From: Chryseobacterium tagetis
Lineage (GTDB): Bacteria; Bacteroidota; Bacteroidia; Flavobacteriales; Weeksellaceae
Length of the DNA stretch: 64,000 nucleotides
Reading direction: 5' to 3'
Assembly (NCBI RefSeq): GCF_016735585.2
Contig: NZ_JAERSE020000001.1
Span: 1 to 64,000 of the forward strand
A program made the position numbers and the translations under genes. Positions 17,962 through 28,132 of the stretch are shown one piece after another (the first letter of the stretch is position 1; every line of letters starts with the position of its first letter). Under the pieces are notes generated by a model that saw nothing but the letters and a program-made list of their open reading frames with translations, had not been told where the DNA came from and searched no databases.

Positions 17962-20151
17962 TTAAAATTCTAATAATTTGAGTTTGAACTGTATCGCAAA
18001 ATTTTGCTTAAAGTTCGATGTTGTATAATATCCGACTCTGTAAAATAATCCTAAATTAAAATAACTGGAAAGAAAGTTGTTCCATTCCAATCCAACTTCC
18101 TGATAAAGGCGGTTTAGGGTTCTGTATCTGAAATCATGATACTCAGGATGTTTCATATCACCAATAGTTCCACGCAGTACAAGATCTAAACTTGAAATAT
18201 TTTGTCCTAAGCTTTTAAAATACCAAGGGAGTTTGTGGGTAAAATAATAGGCAACAAATTTGTCATTATAATATTTTCCACCTTCCAATGTGGCGAAACC
18301 AAGATAGGAGGTAAGATTGAAGTTGAAATCATTTCTTGTGGAAGCCAATCCGTTCATCGTAAAGTTTTTCCAGATCGGGGCAGCTCCAAAAACCATTCCT
18401 CCGTAGAGCCTGAAACCTGTAGTTCCCAACATCGTTTTCAGGTTGTAAAGGAAAAGCAGATCAAAACGGGAATAATTAAGATCTCCTCCAAAAGCCTTGT
18501 AACTCTGCTCATAGTTCAGATAAATTTCAGGGAATTTCTGATCCAGCAACGATTTTCCCTGCGGAGTCATGATGTTGGTAGAATTCGGGGAATATTTAAG
18601 CGTAATTAATGTATTAAAATTATCAAAAGCGGCACCCTGATCTCTGAAATCGTAATCAAACATCGCCTTTTCAGAATTTCTTCTTACCGTGGAAACCAAA
18701 GTCAGTGCATTCGTAAGATCATTGGTATAAGACAGGGAAACTCCTTTAAACTGAAAATACCGGCTGTTATTAAGGTTATTTCCATAGTTGGAAGTTCGCA
18801 TTTTAAAACTCCATAGTTTTCGGTAGAATTCTCCGGAAGCCGTTACATCATTATAATTTTCAATACGGAAAAATGAATTTTTTTCTAAAGAGGTCTTAAT
18901 ATCCAGCCCGATTCCGTATTTCCAATGATCGTCTTTGAAACCATAAGCAAAATAATAATCGGGAGAGAAATAAGGGTTAAAATTTTCATTTAGTTTTGCC
19001 TTTAATCCCACTCTGAATCCTTCATAAGCATTAAAGTTTACAATCTCATCTAATGCGAAATCTAAACTTCCGACCCGTATCTGTCCGTTTAATAATCCTG
19101 AAAAAATCTGGGCTTTATTATCAATATTATAAATTTTTCCCAGACTGTCTATCGTTGTGTAGGTATTGCTTTCCCTTTCCGTTAAAGGATCTGTACGGTA
19201 TTGGCTGAGTGTTTTTCCGTCTGCGTTTTTCACAGTAAAAGTGTATCCTTTGAAGTTACTTCTGGTTTGCTCAATAGGCGACTGAAAATCGAAATATCTT
19301 GAAGTAAGAAAAGCATACGTTCCGAAGCTCTTTTTATTCCTTTTCTCGTGTGTTTCCCTGTTTTCTTCCTCCATTACCATATTGCTCATTTTCAGCTTTA
19401 CGGTTTCCTGTGCAAGAAACCATTTGTTGTTGTAGAAAACCCATGTGCTGGTAATGATTCCGTCGTTTTTATTTTTACTGAAATTTTCGATTTTTTTAAT
19501 ACCGTAAGTTTCGGTGTCAATATATATGGCGCCGTTATACTTTCTTTTTTTGTCGTTTTTCTTATAATTTACTTCCCGGAAACGGATGACAAAATTTTTC
19601 CTTCCGTCCATTTCAACAGTATCGGTAAGAAAAAAGCGGTAAAGCCTCCTGTTTTCATATTTTACCTGATCCGGAACTACATCTCTGTTGCTTTGCTGTA
19701 GCGCAAGCATTTCATAAATAGGCTGTTTCAGTCCGGAAATCCTGTTGTCCAGAATATTAATTTTCTCGCCGTATTTTTTTGAGTATAAAAATTCCTGAGC
19801 TCTTTCCCAAAGAAAAAGTTTGCTCTTCGAAAATATTTGTTTGGCGGTAATGCTGTTGAGAGAATCTTTTTCCCGTTTCTTTTTAAAAAGCGTATGGTCG
19901 AAGAGTTTTTTGAACTGCGAAATACTGTCTTCGTCTATATCTAAAGAAACTTTTTCGTACGATTTATAAGAATAGGAATCCAGTGTTTTAGGAGAGTTTT
20001 CTTTAAAAAGATTGTTTACTTTTTTTAAAATTTCCAATGCTCTCGGATCACTTTTATCTTCAATGATAACGGTTTCAATGGAGGTGATTTTTGATTGTGA
20101 ATAACCAAAAACAGAGAGGAAAAAAAATATATACAATAAAACCCTTTTCAT
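17962..20151 (-). CDS. DUF5686 family outer-membrane protein, short form
   Basis: This protein of about 729 residues starts at the ATG of MKRVLLYIFFFLSVFGYSQ, which gives a good signal peptide; the longer frame would start with TTG. The mature part matches DUF5686: VIIEDKSDPRALEILKKVN near the start, then long beta-strand patterns, ending in a membrane-barrel-like FKLKLLEF. It is clearly paralogous to the product at 21792-24248 over its whole length, but lacks that protein's N-terminal carboxypeptidase-regulatory-like domain. It is probably an outer-membrane barrel; function is unknown. The downstream 78-residue gene follows after nine bases. Confidence 0.88.
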   Translation of the reverse strand: MKRVLLYIFFFLSVFGYSQSKITSIETVIIEDKSDPRALEILKKVNNLFKENSPKTLDSYSYKSYEKVSLDIDEDSISQFKKLFDHTLFKKKREKDSLNSITAKQIFSKSKLFLWERAQEFLYSKKYGEKINILDNRISGLKQPIYEMLALQQSNRDVVPDQVKYENRRLYRFFLTDTVEMDGRKNFVIRFREVNYKKNDKKRKYNGAIYIDTETYGIKKIENFSKNKNDGIITSTWVFYNNKWFLAQETVKLKMSNMVMEEENRETHEKRNKKSFGTYAFLTSRYFDFQSPIEQTRSNFKGYTFTVKNADGKTLSQYRTDPLTERESNTYTTIDSLGKIYNIDNKAQIFSGLLNGQIRVGSLDFALDEIVNFNAYEGFRVGLKAKLNENFNPYFSPDYYFAYGFKDDHWKYGIGLDIKTSLEKNSFFRIENYNDVTASGEFYRKLWSFKMRTSNYGNNLNNSRYFQFKGVSLSYTNDLTNALTLVSTVRRNSEKAMFDYDFRDQGAAFDNFNTLITLKYSPNSTNIMTPQGKSLLDQKFPEIYLNYEQSYKAFGGDLNYSRFDLLFLYNLKTMLGTTGFRLYGGMVFGAAPIWKNFTMNGLASTRNDFNFNLTSYLGFATLEGGKYYNDKFVAYYFTHKLPWYFKSLGQNISSLDLVLRGTIGDMKHPEYHDFRYRTLNRLYQEVGLEWNNFLSSYFNLGLFYRVGYYTTSNFKQNFAIQFKLKLLEF

Positions 20152-20252
20152 AGAAAAACTTTTCAAAATTAGTGATATTTATTGTGTTAGAAAAGTTTTG
20201 TTAATTGATATTAATACCGATGCTTTATCGGAATGATCTTTTAAACCTAAAT

Positions 20253-20282
20253 AAAAAACTCCCGGATCTCCGGGAGTTTTTT
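20253..20282 (-). terminator. Terminator after the lipoprotein operon
   Basis: A 14-bp perfect palindrome, AAAAAACTCCCGGA with its complement around a two-base centre, has T runs on both sides. It overlaps the stop codon of the leftward gene ending at 20281. Confidence 0.85.
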
Positions 20283-20949
20283 ATTTAGCCAATAGAGAAA
20301 CAAATGTAATTGCTTTTATCTGAAGATCTTCTTTTGAAAGCTTATTATTTTCAAATTCGAGAGAAGTGAACTGACCCGCTTCTTTTGCTAATAAAGCACA
20401 GCCATTGTATTTTTTGCCTCCGTACTGATAGGTGTAGCTTACAAATTTAGAATCGGGATCATCAACTTTTACTTTTATATTTTCAATGTTTTTCTTCTTT
20501 TTTAAAGCTTTTAAGTTGTCTGTCAAACCATCATTAGAAGAGTAGGTATGAATGAATATACTCGTATTGTCAGGAAGTTTCATGGCGAGCTGAAGAGAAT
20601 CATCATGATTTTTCTGAACAAAGCTTTTAGACTCAATATTTATTTTTGAGGTAAGATCTATAGGAAGTAAAGTATCATTTTTGACCTTTACCACACGAAA
20701 AATTGCTTTTTCTGCATCATTCAGCTTGCTGATGCTGTCATAGCTTTCGTAAAAGAGATCATTTGAAAGGTCATCATTTTGTACATTTTCATTTCTGTAA
20801 TGCTGAATAAGAGAATTTACATTCTGATAGCTTGTATCGGAATACGAAGATCTTTTTGAATTGTTGCTGCAGGTAATGGCAAGTCTGATAACGGCAAATA
20901 AACAAACGGCAATACTTAAAATGGTTTTCCAAACGGGGTTATCATTCAT
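20281..20949 (-). CDS. Membrane-anchored hypothetical protein
   Basis: This 222-residue protein has one N-terminal membrane segment (about 8-26, ending in LAITCSNNS) and a mainly beta extracytoplasmic domain with Ser/Asp-rich stretches. A cysteine in YNGCALLAKE recalls small PsbP/lipoprotein-like domains, but I do not assign a family. Its start overlaps the stop of the upstream lipoprotein gene in a TAATG junction, which indicates translational coupling, so the two products probably act together at the cell envelope. Confidence 0.8.
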   Translation of the reverse strand: MNDNPVWKTILSIAVCLFAVIRLAITCSNNSKRSSYSDTSYQNVNSLIQHYRNENVQNDDLSNDLFYESYDSISKLNDAEKAIFRVVKVKNDTLLPIDLTSKINIESKSFVQKNHDDSLQLAMKLPDNTSIFIHTYSSNDGLTDNLKALKKKKNIENIKVKVDDPDSKFVSYTYQYGGKKYNGCALLAKEAGQFTSLEFENNKLSKEDLQIKAITFVSLLAK

Positions 20950-21701
20950 TATTTCAGGTCTTCTTTAGTGATTTTAATTTCTTTGATGTTTTTTCCGTTG
21001 GCATCCGTGTATTTATAAATAAGATCTTTTACTCCTAATCTTTCGGTTTTAGAAAAAATCTGCTGAATTTGAGGTGATCTCAGCATTTCATCTTTTACAA
21101 TCTGCTCTGCACCTTCTACCTGAAACAATTTTTGAAAACTTTCCGGAACCTGTGCTGTATAAACGATATTACTTTCATTATCTGCTTTAATGCTCATGAT
21201 TTTTATTCCCGTAGATGGGTCTTCCGATGGCAGATTTTTATTGAAAATATCAAGAACCGCATTGAGCTGATCCGGACCGGAACTTCCCATAGAAATTGAT
21301 TTAAGGTCTTTTCCTGCATCACCTTTTATGTTTTTACTATCAATCACCTCATCTGCAATAACTCTTGCACCGACTCCATAAATTTTAATATTGAATTTCA
21401 CTCCTTTGTCTAAAAGTTCACGTCCTTTCGGTTCACTTTTAATAGCTTGTCCTATAAGCTCTGGGAGAGAGGTTTTCATCAGTTCGGCCTGCATTTCATC
21501 TCCGGCTTCATTGGAGGTATTTACTTCGATGGTAATTTGGTCATTACCGGAATCAATTGCTTTGGTAGATTTGATCATCCCATTCGTCATCATAGAAGAC
21601 GATTGGTTATACATCGCTACAAAGTTCCTGATTTTGTCATTTTTTGACTGACACGCTGTAAGTAATATCGCGGTGAAACACGCAATAAGTATTTTTTTCA
21701 T
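20949..21701 (-). CDS. Hypothetical lipoprotein
   Basis: This 250-residue protein has a signal peptide and lipobox (LLTACQ, lipidated Cys17). The mature protein is soluble and moderately charged, with no motif that I recognise. It is coupled by a one-base TAATG overlap to the next gene downstream. The pair sits between the two DUF5686 paralogues but is separated from each by a terminator, so it is its own operon. Confidence 0.82.
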   Translation of the reverse strand: MKKILIACFTAILLTACQSKNDKIRNFVAMYNQSSSMMTNGMIKSTKAIDSGNDQITIEVNTSNEAGDEMQAELMKTSLPELIGQAIKSEPKGRELLDKGVKFNIKIYGVGARVIADEVIDSKNIKGDAGKDLKSISMGSSGPDQLNAVLDIFNKNLPSEDPSTGIKIMSIKADNESNIVYTAQVPESFQKLFQVEGAEQIVKDEMLRSPQIQQIFSKTERLGVKDLIYKYTDANGKNIKEIKITKEDLK

Positions 21702-21728
21702 GATTATTTTTTGGGAAAGATAATAAAA

Positions 21729-21754
21729 AAACAGAAACCGGAAAGTTTCTGTTT
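21729..21754 (-). terminator. Terminator of the long DUF5686 gene
   Basis: A perfect 10-bp stem (AAACAGAAAC with GTTTCTGTTT) has a six-base loop and is followed on the minus strand by a T-rich tail. Confidence 0.85.
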
Positions 21755-21791
21755 ATATTTTTACTAGTAATTGTGATATTACTTTATTTTT

Positions 21792-24248
21792 TTAATTTAA
21801 AAGACTGAATCTGAATTTTATTCCAAAGTTGTCTTTAAATTGTGACGTTTGATAATATCCTAGCCTGTAAGAGAAGCCGACTCCGAAACTTCTTCCTAAA
21901 AATCGGTTCCACATTACTCCGACTTCCTGATAATAATGATCCAAAACCTGGAACTGGAACTGATGATCGCCTCTGTTTTTTAAATCTCCAATAGCCGCCT
22001 GATATTCAAGATCTATACTGGAATATCTTGTTCCGATAGTTTTGAATCTGAATGGAAGTGACTGGGAAATTTTAAAGGCGGCAAATTTATCAGCAAAGAA
22101 AGTTCCTGAAGGCATTGTAGCAAATCCTAAATTGGAAGGTGTGCTGATATTTGAATACCAATGGTCTACATTAGAATCATTTTGTCCTGCGATTTCAAAG
22201 TTTTTCCAGATGGGTGCATTTCCTGAAGAAATTCCTCCGAAAAGTTTGATGTTAGTATATCCTAATTTAGATCTGAACTGATGAATAATCAAAGCGTCTA
22301 ATCGGTCATAATTCAGATCTCCGCCTAATGTTTCAAATCCTTTTTCGTAATTCATGAAAATCTGAGGATAGCTTCTTTCGTACGTATATTTTCCGCTTGG
22401 CGTCATAATGTTTTTATCATTCGGAGCGAATTTTAATGAGACTGTTGCGCTTGTATTGTCGAAACTGTTTCCCAGATTTTTATACTGGTAATCGAAAAGA
22501 GCTTTTTGTTTTTCCTTGTTAAGGGTAACTTTCATGCTTAACGAATTGGAAATATCATACAGGAAAGAAGCTCCCCATTTCTGATTTTTGTAGAACGTTC
22601 CATTATGAAGATCCAGATTCATGTCCGAAATTTTCATCATCATATCCCACATTGTATTGTTGAATCTTCCTGCCGCAAAAACATCGTCTACATAATCTAT
22701 TCTGAATACGGAAGTTCTCTTGTCCGAAAGTTTCACATCTAAACCTAAACCGTATTTCCAGGTATGATCTTTAAATCCGTAGCCAAAATACCCATCAGGA
22801 GAAAGCGTTTTGTTGAAATTTTCATTCAATTTCAGACCAGCTCCCAAACGGATTCCCTGATATTTGTCGTAGCTGAATAGCTTGGTAATATCAAAATCGA
22901 TCATTTTATAGCGGATGTTTCCGCGCATTAACTGTGTTAAAGTATTTAATTTTTTCTCAAAATCATTCTTCTGAACAAAGCTGTCAATTTTTGTGTAGGT
23001 TGCACTTTCTCTTGCTGTAAGGCTGTCTGTTCTGTATTTTTCCAGAAGGCTTCCGTCTGAATTTTTCATTTCCAGAGAATATCCTTTAAATTCTGATGCT
23101 TTTTGCTTTCCATTGATATCAAAATCAAAGAAGCGGTTCTTAACGTACAGATAGTTCCCGAATTTCTTTTTATTATATTTTGGCTTTTCTCCGGGTTTTA
23201 TGCTGTCTTTCTTTGAGGTATCAAAACTTTGGTCTCCCATCTTCAGCATAATATCTTCAGAATCTAAAAACCACTTTCCGTTGATCGGTTTCCAGACAGA
23301 GACAATATTTCCTTCGTTTCGTTTTTTGTTGATGCTTTCGAATTTCTTTAAAGCATAGGTTTCAGAATCCACATAGATTTTTCCGTTGAATTTTCTCGGA
23401 TTCTGTTTCTTTTTGTCTGTGATTTCCTTGAATTTGATCACGTATGTTTTTCTTCCGTCAAGCTGTAAGGTATCTGAAAGGTAGAAGTTGAACAGCTTTC
23501 TGTTTTCAGGTCTTAATTGTCTCGGTGTTCTGTCCAGATTGGAAATATTAATAGCTAAAGCTTCATAGATCGGATTTTTAAAACCGGACATTCTGTTGTC
23601 TATGATATTCGTTTTCTCCCCAAAACTCTTTGAATATTTGTATTCAGTCGCTTTTTCCCAAAGAAACATCTGGCTTTCTTCCGTAGCGCTGATGAAATCT
23701 TCTGCCGTCAATGAGTCTTTTTTATCTTTTTCTTTCTGTTTAAAATCTTTCTTATCCACTTTTGAAAGGGAATCTTTTCTGACCGCTAAGAAATTTTTAT
23801 ATGTATCAACAGAATCTTTGTCTACATCAATAGAAAATTTAGAATATGATTTGAAATTGTAAGAATCCAAAGATTTTGGAGAATTTTCCTTAGCTCTTTT
23901 ATTCAGTTCATCTAAGATTCTCAAAGCTTTGGGATCACTCTTATCACTAATGATCACTCTGTCTATATTATCCAGTTTTTCGGATGAAGGCTGCATCGAA
24001 ATTTCCATCGATTTTTTTACGTCTGCCAAAACATCTTCAAAATTACTGGCAAGAATCTCGACCTTTTTACATTTTGTTTTTAAAGATAAGTTCCCATTGA
24101 AATCTGTTTTTCCTAAAAGTTCATCATCACAATATACTGCTGCATTATGAATCGGCTGCTTGTTGGATTTATTGATGACTTTGAGCTGAATCTGCCCGAA
24201 AAACAATACTGTGGAGAATAAAAATAGAGTAGAGAGAAGTTTTGACAT
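21792..24248 (-). CDS. DUF5686 and carboxypeptidase-regulatory-like domain protein
   Basis: This protein of about 818 residues starts at the ATG of MSKLLSTLFLFSTVLFFGQ; the longer frame begins at a GTG inside a hairpin and is rejected. After the signal peptide comes an Ig-like carboxypeptidase regulatory domain (IQLKVINKSNKQPIHNAAVY onward, about 70 residues). The DUF5686 region follows (VIISDKSDPKALRILDELN) and ends in strand-rich FGIKFRFSLLN. It is probably an outer-membrane barrel with a periplasmic plug-like domain, as in TonB-linked proteins, though without a TonB box. Function is unknown. It is a paralogue of 17962-20151. Confidence 0.9.
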   Translation of the reverse strand: MSKLLSTLFLFSTVLFFGQIQLKVINKSNKQPIHNAAVYCDDELLGKTDFNGNLSLKTKCKKVEILASNFEDVLADVKKSMEISMQPSSEKLDNIDRVIISDKSDPKALRILDELNKRAKENSPKSLDSYNFKSYSKFSIDVDKDSVDTYKNFLAVRKDSLSKVDKKDFKQKEKDKKDSLTAEDFISATEESQMFLWEKATEYKYSKSFGEKTNIIDNRMSGFKNPIYEALAINISNLDRTPRQLRPENRKLFNFYLSDTLQLDGRKTYVIKFKEITDKKKQNPRKFNGKIYVDSETYALKKFESINKKRNEGNIVSVWKPINGKWFLDSEDIMLKMGDQSFDTSKKDSIKPGEKPKYNKKKFGNYLYVKNRFFDFDINGKQKASEFKGYSLEMKNSDGSLLEKYRTDSLTARESATYTKIDSFVQKNDFEKKLNTLTQLMRGNIRYKMIDFDITKLFSYDKYQGIRLGAGLKLNENFNKTLSPDGYFGYGFKDHTWKYGLGLDVKLSDKRTSVFRIDYVDDVFAAGRFNNTMWDMMMKISDMNLDLHNGTFYKNQKWGASFLYDISNSLSMKVTLNKEKQKALFDYQYKNLGNSFDNTSATVSLKFAPNDKNIMTPSGKYTYERSYPQIFMNYEKGFETLGGDLNYDRLDALIIHQFRSKLGYTNIKLFGGISSGNAPIWKNFEIAGQNDSNVDHWYSNISTPSNLGFATMPSGTFFADKFAAFKISQSLPFRFKTIGTRYSSIDLEYQAAIGDLKNRGDHQFQFQVLDHYYQEVGVMWNRFLGRSFGVGFSYRLGYYQTSQFKDNFGIKFRFSLLN

Positions 24249-24330
24249 TAGTTTTTTTATATATAAGACAAAACTATTGATAAGAAGGTTACAAAAGAAT
24301 ACGAAAAAATATAATCTTTTGTTAAAAATA

Positions 24331-24365
24331 AAAACCACTGTATTCGAATAAGATACAGTGGTTTT
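24331..24365. terminator. Terminator hairpin after alaS
   Basis: A 13-bp perfect stem (AAAACCACTGTAT with ATACAGTGGTTTT) has a nine-base loop and T-rich tails in both directions. It serves the leftward alaS transcript. Confidence 0.82.
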
Positions 24366-24441
24366 ATTTATTTTTTAATTCCCATAATAATGAGAAATGA
24401 AAATTTATTTTATATTTTCTTAAATCTTTTTAACAGGATAA

Positions 24442-27045
24442 TTAAATGTTCAACGCTTTCTGATAAGCATTTTCCAATCCATCAAGATTTTTTCCTCCGG
24501 CTGTAGCGAAACCTGGGTTTCCGCCACCACCGCCTTGGATTTCTTTTGCTAAATCTTTTACAATCGCTCCTGCCTGATAATTTGCTGCCAAATCATCAGA
24601 AACTCCAACGGTAATCATTGGTTTTCCGTCTGCATCAGAAAGAATGATTGTTACCGAAGTAGGGATTTCTTTCTTCAACTGGAATACGATGTCTTTTACA
24701 GAACCTGCATCAAGAGATGTTTTCTTTACTAAAAGCTGTTTGTCACCTTTTTGTTCGTAAGCATTTTTCCAGTCACCGATTTCTCCTTTAGCTTTTTCTT
24801 TTTTAAAGGCTTCAACTTCAGCTTTCAATGATGCATTTTCTTCGATTAGTTTCTCGATAGAACGCACAACATCTTTAGATTTCAACAATTGAGAAAGTTC
24901 AGTGATCTGTTTTTCCAACCCTTTGAAATATTCCTCAGATTTATCTCCGGAAATAGCTTCAATTCTTCTGATTCCCGCAGCAGCCGAACTTTCGGAATTG
25001 ATCTTAAAATGACCGATTTCGCTTGTGTTTTTCACGTGAGTTCCACCACAAAGTTCTTTTGAACTTCCAAACTGGATCATTCTCACATTGTCTCCATATT
25101 TTTCACCAAACAAAGCCATTGCGCCTCTGTCCAGAGCTTCCTTGATCGGAATGTTTCTGAACTCCTGCAATGCAATACTTTCTTTGATCTTTGCATTTAC
25201 TTTTTCTTCAATCGAAGCCAATTCTTCTTCTGTCATTTTGTTGAAATGAGAGAAGTCGAAACGTAAATAATCAGGACCAACGTAAGAACCTTTCTGTTCA
25301 ACGTGAGTTCCTAGAACATCTCTTAACGCTTCGTGCAACAAGTGAGTTACAGAGTGGTTTGCCTGAGAGTTTTTTCTGTCGGTTGCATTTACTTTAGCAT
25401 AGAAAAGAGCACTTGCATCTTTAGGAAGCCCGCTGATTAAAGAAATAATCAATCCGTTTTCCTTTTTTGTTTCCAAAACTTCGAAACTTTCAGCAGCATT
25501 TTCAAGAACACCTTTATCACCAACTTGTCCACCACCTTCTGGGTAGAAAGGAGTGTTGCTCAATACAACCTGATAAAATTCGCCGTCTTTATTTTCTACT
25601 TTTCTGTATTTTGTAATATGAGTTTCCGCTTCAATCTGATCGTAACCTACAAAGTTGGGTTCTTGCTCTTCTAAAACGACCCAGTCATATACTTTCTGAG
25701 CGGAATCAGCTTTTGAACGTTGTTTTTGTTCATTTAAAGCCACTTTAAATCCAGCTTCATCGATTGTTAAGCCTTTTTCCTCAGCGATAATTCTTGTTAA
25801 ATCATCTGGGAAACCATACGTATCATATAATTCGAAAACTTCTTCTGTTGGCAACACTTTTTTACCTTCCGAAATCGTCTGCTGAATTAATTTTTCAACT
25901 CTGATTAATCCTGTTTCAATCGTTCTTAGGAAAGATTCTTCTTCACTTTTAATAACTTCTGTTACCAAAGTTCCCTGTTTTTCCAGTTCAGGGAAGAATG
26001 CTCCCATTTGTTCTTGTAAAACAGCAACCAATTTATAAAGGAAAGGTTCTTTCATATCCAAGAATCTGTAAGAATAAGAAATTCCTCTTCTTAAAATTCT
26101 TCTGATTACATAACCAGCTCCTCCGTTTGAAGGCAATTGTCCGTCTGCGATCGCAAAAGAAACCGCTCTGATGTGATCTACTACAACACGTATCGCAATA
26201 TCTTTTTCGTCTTCTAAAACTCCCGTATATTTTTTACCTGAAAGTTCTTCTACTTTAGCAATTAAAGGCGTGAAAACATCAGTATCATAGTTTGAAGATT
26301 TTCCCTGAAGCGCCATACAAAGACGCTCGAAGCCCATTCCGGTATCAATATGTTTTGCAGGAAGGTTTTCTAAGCTTCCGTCTGCTTTACGGTTGTATTG
26401 CATGAAAACCAGATTCCAGATTTCCACAACCTGAGGATGGTCATTATTTACCAATTCAAGTCCAGAAACTTTTGCTTTTTCTTCTTCACTTCTTAGATCG
26501 ACATGAATTTCAGAACAAGGTCCGCAAGGTCCGCTTGCTCCCATTTCCCAGAAATTATCTTTCTTGTTTCCATTGATGATTCTGTCTTCAGAAATCACCG
26601 CTTTCCAATAATCATAAGCATCCTGATCTCTGTCAAGATTTTCGGAAGCATCTCCTTCAAAAATGGTTACATATAGGTTTTCTTTCGGAATTCCGTACAC
26701 TTCTGTCAGCAATTCCCAGGCAAAAGCAATAGCATCTTTTTTGAAATAATCACCAAAAGACCAGTTCCCCAACATCTCAAACATGGTATGGTGATAGGTA
26801 TCTCTACCTACATCATCCAGGTCATTATGCTTCCCGGAAACTCTTAAACATTTTTGAGTGTCGGCAATTCTTGAGGCTTTAGGCTCTTTGTATCCTAAAA
26901 AATAATCTTTGAATTGCGTCATTCCTGAGTTGGAAAACATGAGGGTAGGGTCGTCTTTCAGCACGATAGGAGCCGAAGGAACGATAAGGTGTTCTTTACT
27001 TTTAAAATAATCTAAAAATTTCTGACGAATCTCTTGTGATGTCAT
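24442..27045 (-). CDS. alaS: Alanyl-tRNA synthetase
   Basis: This 867-residue class II synthetase charges tRNA-Ala. The aminoacylation domain begins [19 protein letters not shown]. The editing domain has [11 protein letters not shown] and the CGGTHV zinc/active-site motif. The C-terminal part carries a coiled coil and the Gly-rich end [14 protein letters not shown] typical of the C-Ala DHHA1 region. Length is normal. A consensus promoter box lies 44 bases upstream, and it is monocistronic. Confidence 0.98.
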   Translation of the reverse strand: MTSQEIRQKFLDYFKSKEHLIVPSAPIVLKDDPTLMFSNSGMTQFKDYFLGYKEPKASRIADTQKCLRVSGKHNDLDDVGRDTYHHTMFEMLGNWSFGDYFKKDAIAFAWELLTEVYGIPKENLYVTIFEGDASENLDRDQDAYDYWKAVISEDRIINGNKKDNFWEMGASGPCGPCSEIHVDLRSEEEKAKVSGLELVNNDHPQVVEIWNLVFMQYNRKADGSLENLPAKHIDTGMGFERLCMALQGKSSNYDTDVFTPLIAKVEELSGKKYTGVLEDEKDIAIRVVVDHIRAVSFAIADGQLPSNGGAGYVIRRILRRGISYSYRFLDMKEPFLYKLVAVLQEQMGAFFPELEKQGTLVTEVIKSEEESFLRTIETGLIRVEKLIQQTISEGKKVLPTEEVFELYDTYGFPDDLTRIIAEEKGLTIDEAGFKVALNEQKQRSKADSAQKVYDWVVLEEQEPNFVGYDQIEAETHITKYRKVENKDGEFYQVVLSNTPFYPEGGGQVGDKGVLENAAESFEVLETKKENGLIISLISGLPKDASALFYAKVNATDRKNSQANHSVTHLLHEALRDVLGTHVEQKGSYVGPDYLRFDFSHFNKMTEEELASIEEKVNAKIKESIALQEFRNIPIKEALDRGAMALFGEKYGDNVRMIQFGSSKELCGGTHVKNTSEIGHFKINSESSAAAGIRRIEAISGDKSEEYFKGLEKQITELSQLLKSKDVVRSIEKLIEENASLKAEVEAFKKEKAKGEIGDWKNAYEQKGDKQLLVKKTSLDAGSVKDIVFQLKKEIPTSVTIILSDADGKPMITVGVSDDLAANYQAGAIVKDLAKEIQGGGGGNPGFATAGGKNLDGLENAYQKALNI

Positions 27046-27089
27046 AATGATATATATTGCTTTGCTTTTTACAAATTTTCGATAAGATG

Positions 27090-27097
27090 CAAATTTA
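27090..27097 (-). promoter_or_regulatory. TAnnTTTG promoter box of alaS
   Basis: The minus strand reads TAAATTTG, an exact consensus match, with a 44-base leader to the alaS ATG. Confidence 0.55.
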
Positions 27098-27165
27098 ATG
27101 TTTTTAAAGCAATAGTAAAATATAGTTTAGTGTTTTAACCTACGTGTAAAATAATTGTTTAAATA

Positions 27166-27206
27166 TTGTCATTCTGAACGGAGCGAAAGCGGAGTGAAAA
27201 ATCTCT
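27166..27206. repeat. Intergenic repeat, one arm
   Basis: TTGTCATTCTGAACGGAGCG followed by AAAGCGGAGTGAAAAATCTC matches the left arm of the family seen at 17626 and 38573. The right arm is not present nearby. Confidence 0.5.
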
Positions 27207-27273
27207 TTATTAATATCAAAACTTGGATTATTAAGCTTTCTTTTTTTTGTTTCCTGCTTTCTGTACTTGCCTG

Positions 27274-27322
27274 TTTTTTAGATTTCGGGCGGCGGCTTTG
27301 CCGCCGCCCGAAATCTAAAAAA
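27274..27322. repeat. 23-bp perfect GC-rich hairpin
   Basis: Arms 27274-27296 and 27300-27322 are exact reverse complements around a three-base TTT loop. The core GGGCGGCGGC / GCCGCCGCCC is flanked by A/T runs that would give a terminator tail in either direction. It sits between alaS and the sigma-factor gene, which are divergent, so ordinary termination is not expected there. A related GC-rich core occurs at 13364-13397. Confidence 0.8.
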
Positions 27323-27566
27323 TGAACCTAGACAATTGCTGCAATTAGTGCTAGGAAATTGCGACTGTTGAAAACCACCCGTCAAAATTTCTTTGAATTT
27401 TCGCCACCTCTCAGAAGGAGGAGAATTTTTGTAGTGAATATTTTTTTGCAGTTTAGCATTTAACTTTTTATATTCGTTTTAATATTAAATAAAAAACTCT
27501 AGGATTTTTTTTACAAGATCTTTATGTAAAGCGAAAAATCTGTGGGCAAATAAAATAATATTTGAT
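27323..27566. other. Upstream region of the sigma-factor gene
   Basis: About 245 bases show no ORF of useful length. Small inverted pieces are present (AAAATTTCTTTGAATTTT at 27386-27403, and CCTC...GAGG around 27408-27426). They look like a degenerate dispersed repeat. The sigma-factor promoter should lie in the last ~80 bases but has no clear consensus. Confidence 0.4.
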
Positions 27567-28121
27567 ATGACAAAAAACGAAACAATCAAAAACTGGATAG
27601 AAGAATATTCAGGGCCATTGTTGAGAAGGGCAGTACATCTGCTTTCGGATAAAGTTGAAGCGGAAGATATTGTGCAGGAGGTTTTTGTTTCAGCTTTTTC
27701 GTCGTATGATTCTTTTGAAGGGAAAAGTCAACCGTTGACTTGGCTGATGACTATTTTAAAAAGAAAAGTTGCGGATTTTTATCGCAAAAAATATAAATCC
27801 GAACCACAAATAAAACTAGACCATTTTTTTGATGAAACCGGTTCTTGGAAAAATGATGATGTCCTTAATGATTGGGATGCTTCCAACAAAGAAACCGAGC
27901 TTCTCGATGACAAAGATTTTAATAAAACATTGGAAGATTGTATTGAAGATTTGCCCTCCAGATGGAAGATTCCGATGAAAATGTATTATCTTGAAGAAAA
28001 AAAAGCGCCTGAAGTGAGTCAGGAATTGAATATTTCTACGACTAATCTTTGGAAGATTTTACAGCGAAGCCGAATGCAGTTGCGAGAGTGTCTGGAATTT
28101 AACTGGTTTGCAAAATCATAA
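27567..28121 (+). CDS. ECF-like sigma-70 family RNA polymerase sigma factor
   Basis: This 184-residue sigma factor has region 2 (about 20-85, with DKVEAEDIVQEVFVSAF and LTWLMTILKRKVADFYRKK) and region 4 (about 125-175, with LPSRWKIPMKMYYLEEKKAPEVSQELNIS). It lacks regions 1 and 3. The architecture is that of SigZ/ECF factors. The next gene, 11 bases downstream, encodes a small HxxxCxxC protein, which fits a cognate anti-sigma factor. DUF417 and msrAB follow, suggesting control of an oxidative or chlorine-stress response. This last step is inference from gene order. Confidence 0.92.
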   Translation: MTKNETIKNWIEEYSGPLLRRAVHLLSDKVEAEDIVQEVFVSAFSSYDSFEGKSQPLTWLMTILKRKVADFYRKKYKSEPQIKLDHFFDETGSWKNDDVLNDWDASNKETELLDDKDFNKTLEDCIEDLPSRWKIPMKMYYLEEKKAPEVSQELNISTTNLWKILQRSRMQLRECLEFNWFAKS

Positions 28122-28132
28122 GGACTAAAAGA

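Noticed and set aside
24249..24338. N-terminal extension of the long DUF5686 gene
   Set aside because: It starts at a GTG inside the alaS terminator hairpin and spoils the signal peptide; the ATG at 24248 is better.
27274..27322. The GC-rich hairpin as the alaS or sigma-gene terminator
   Set aside because: The two genes run away from each other here, so neither ends at this site; it is kept as a repeat.
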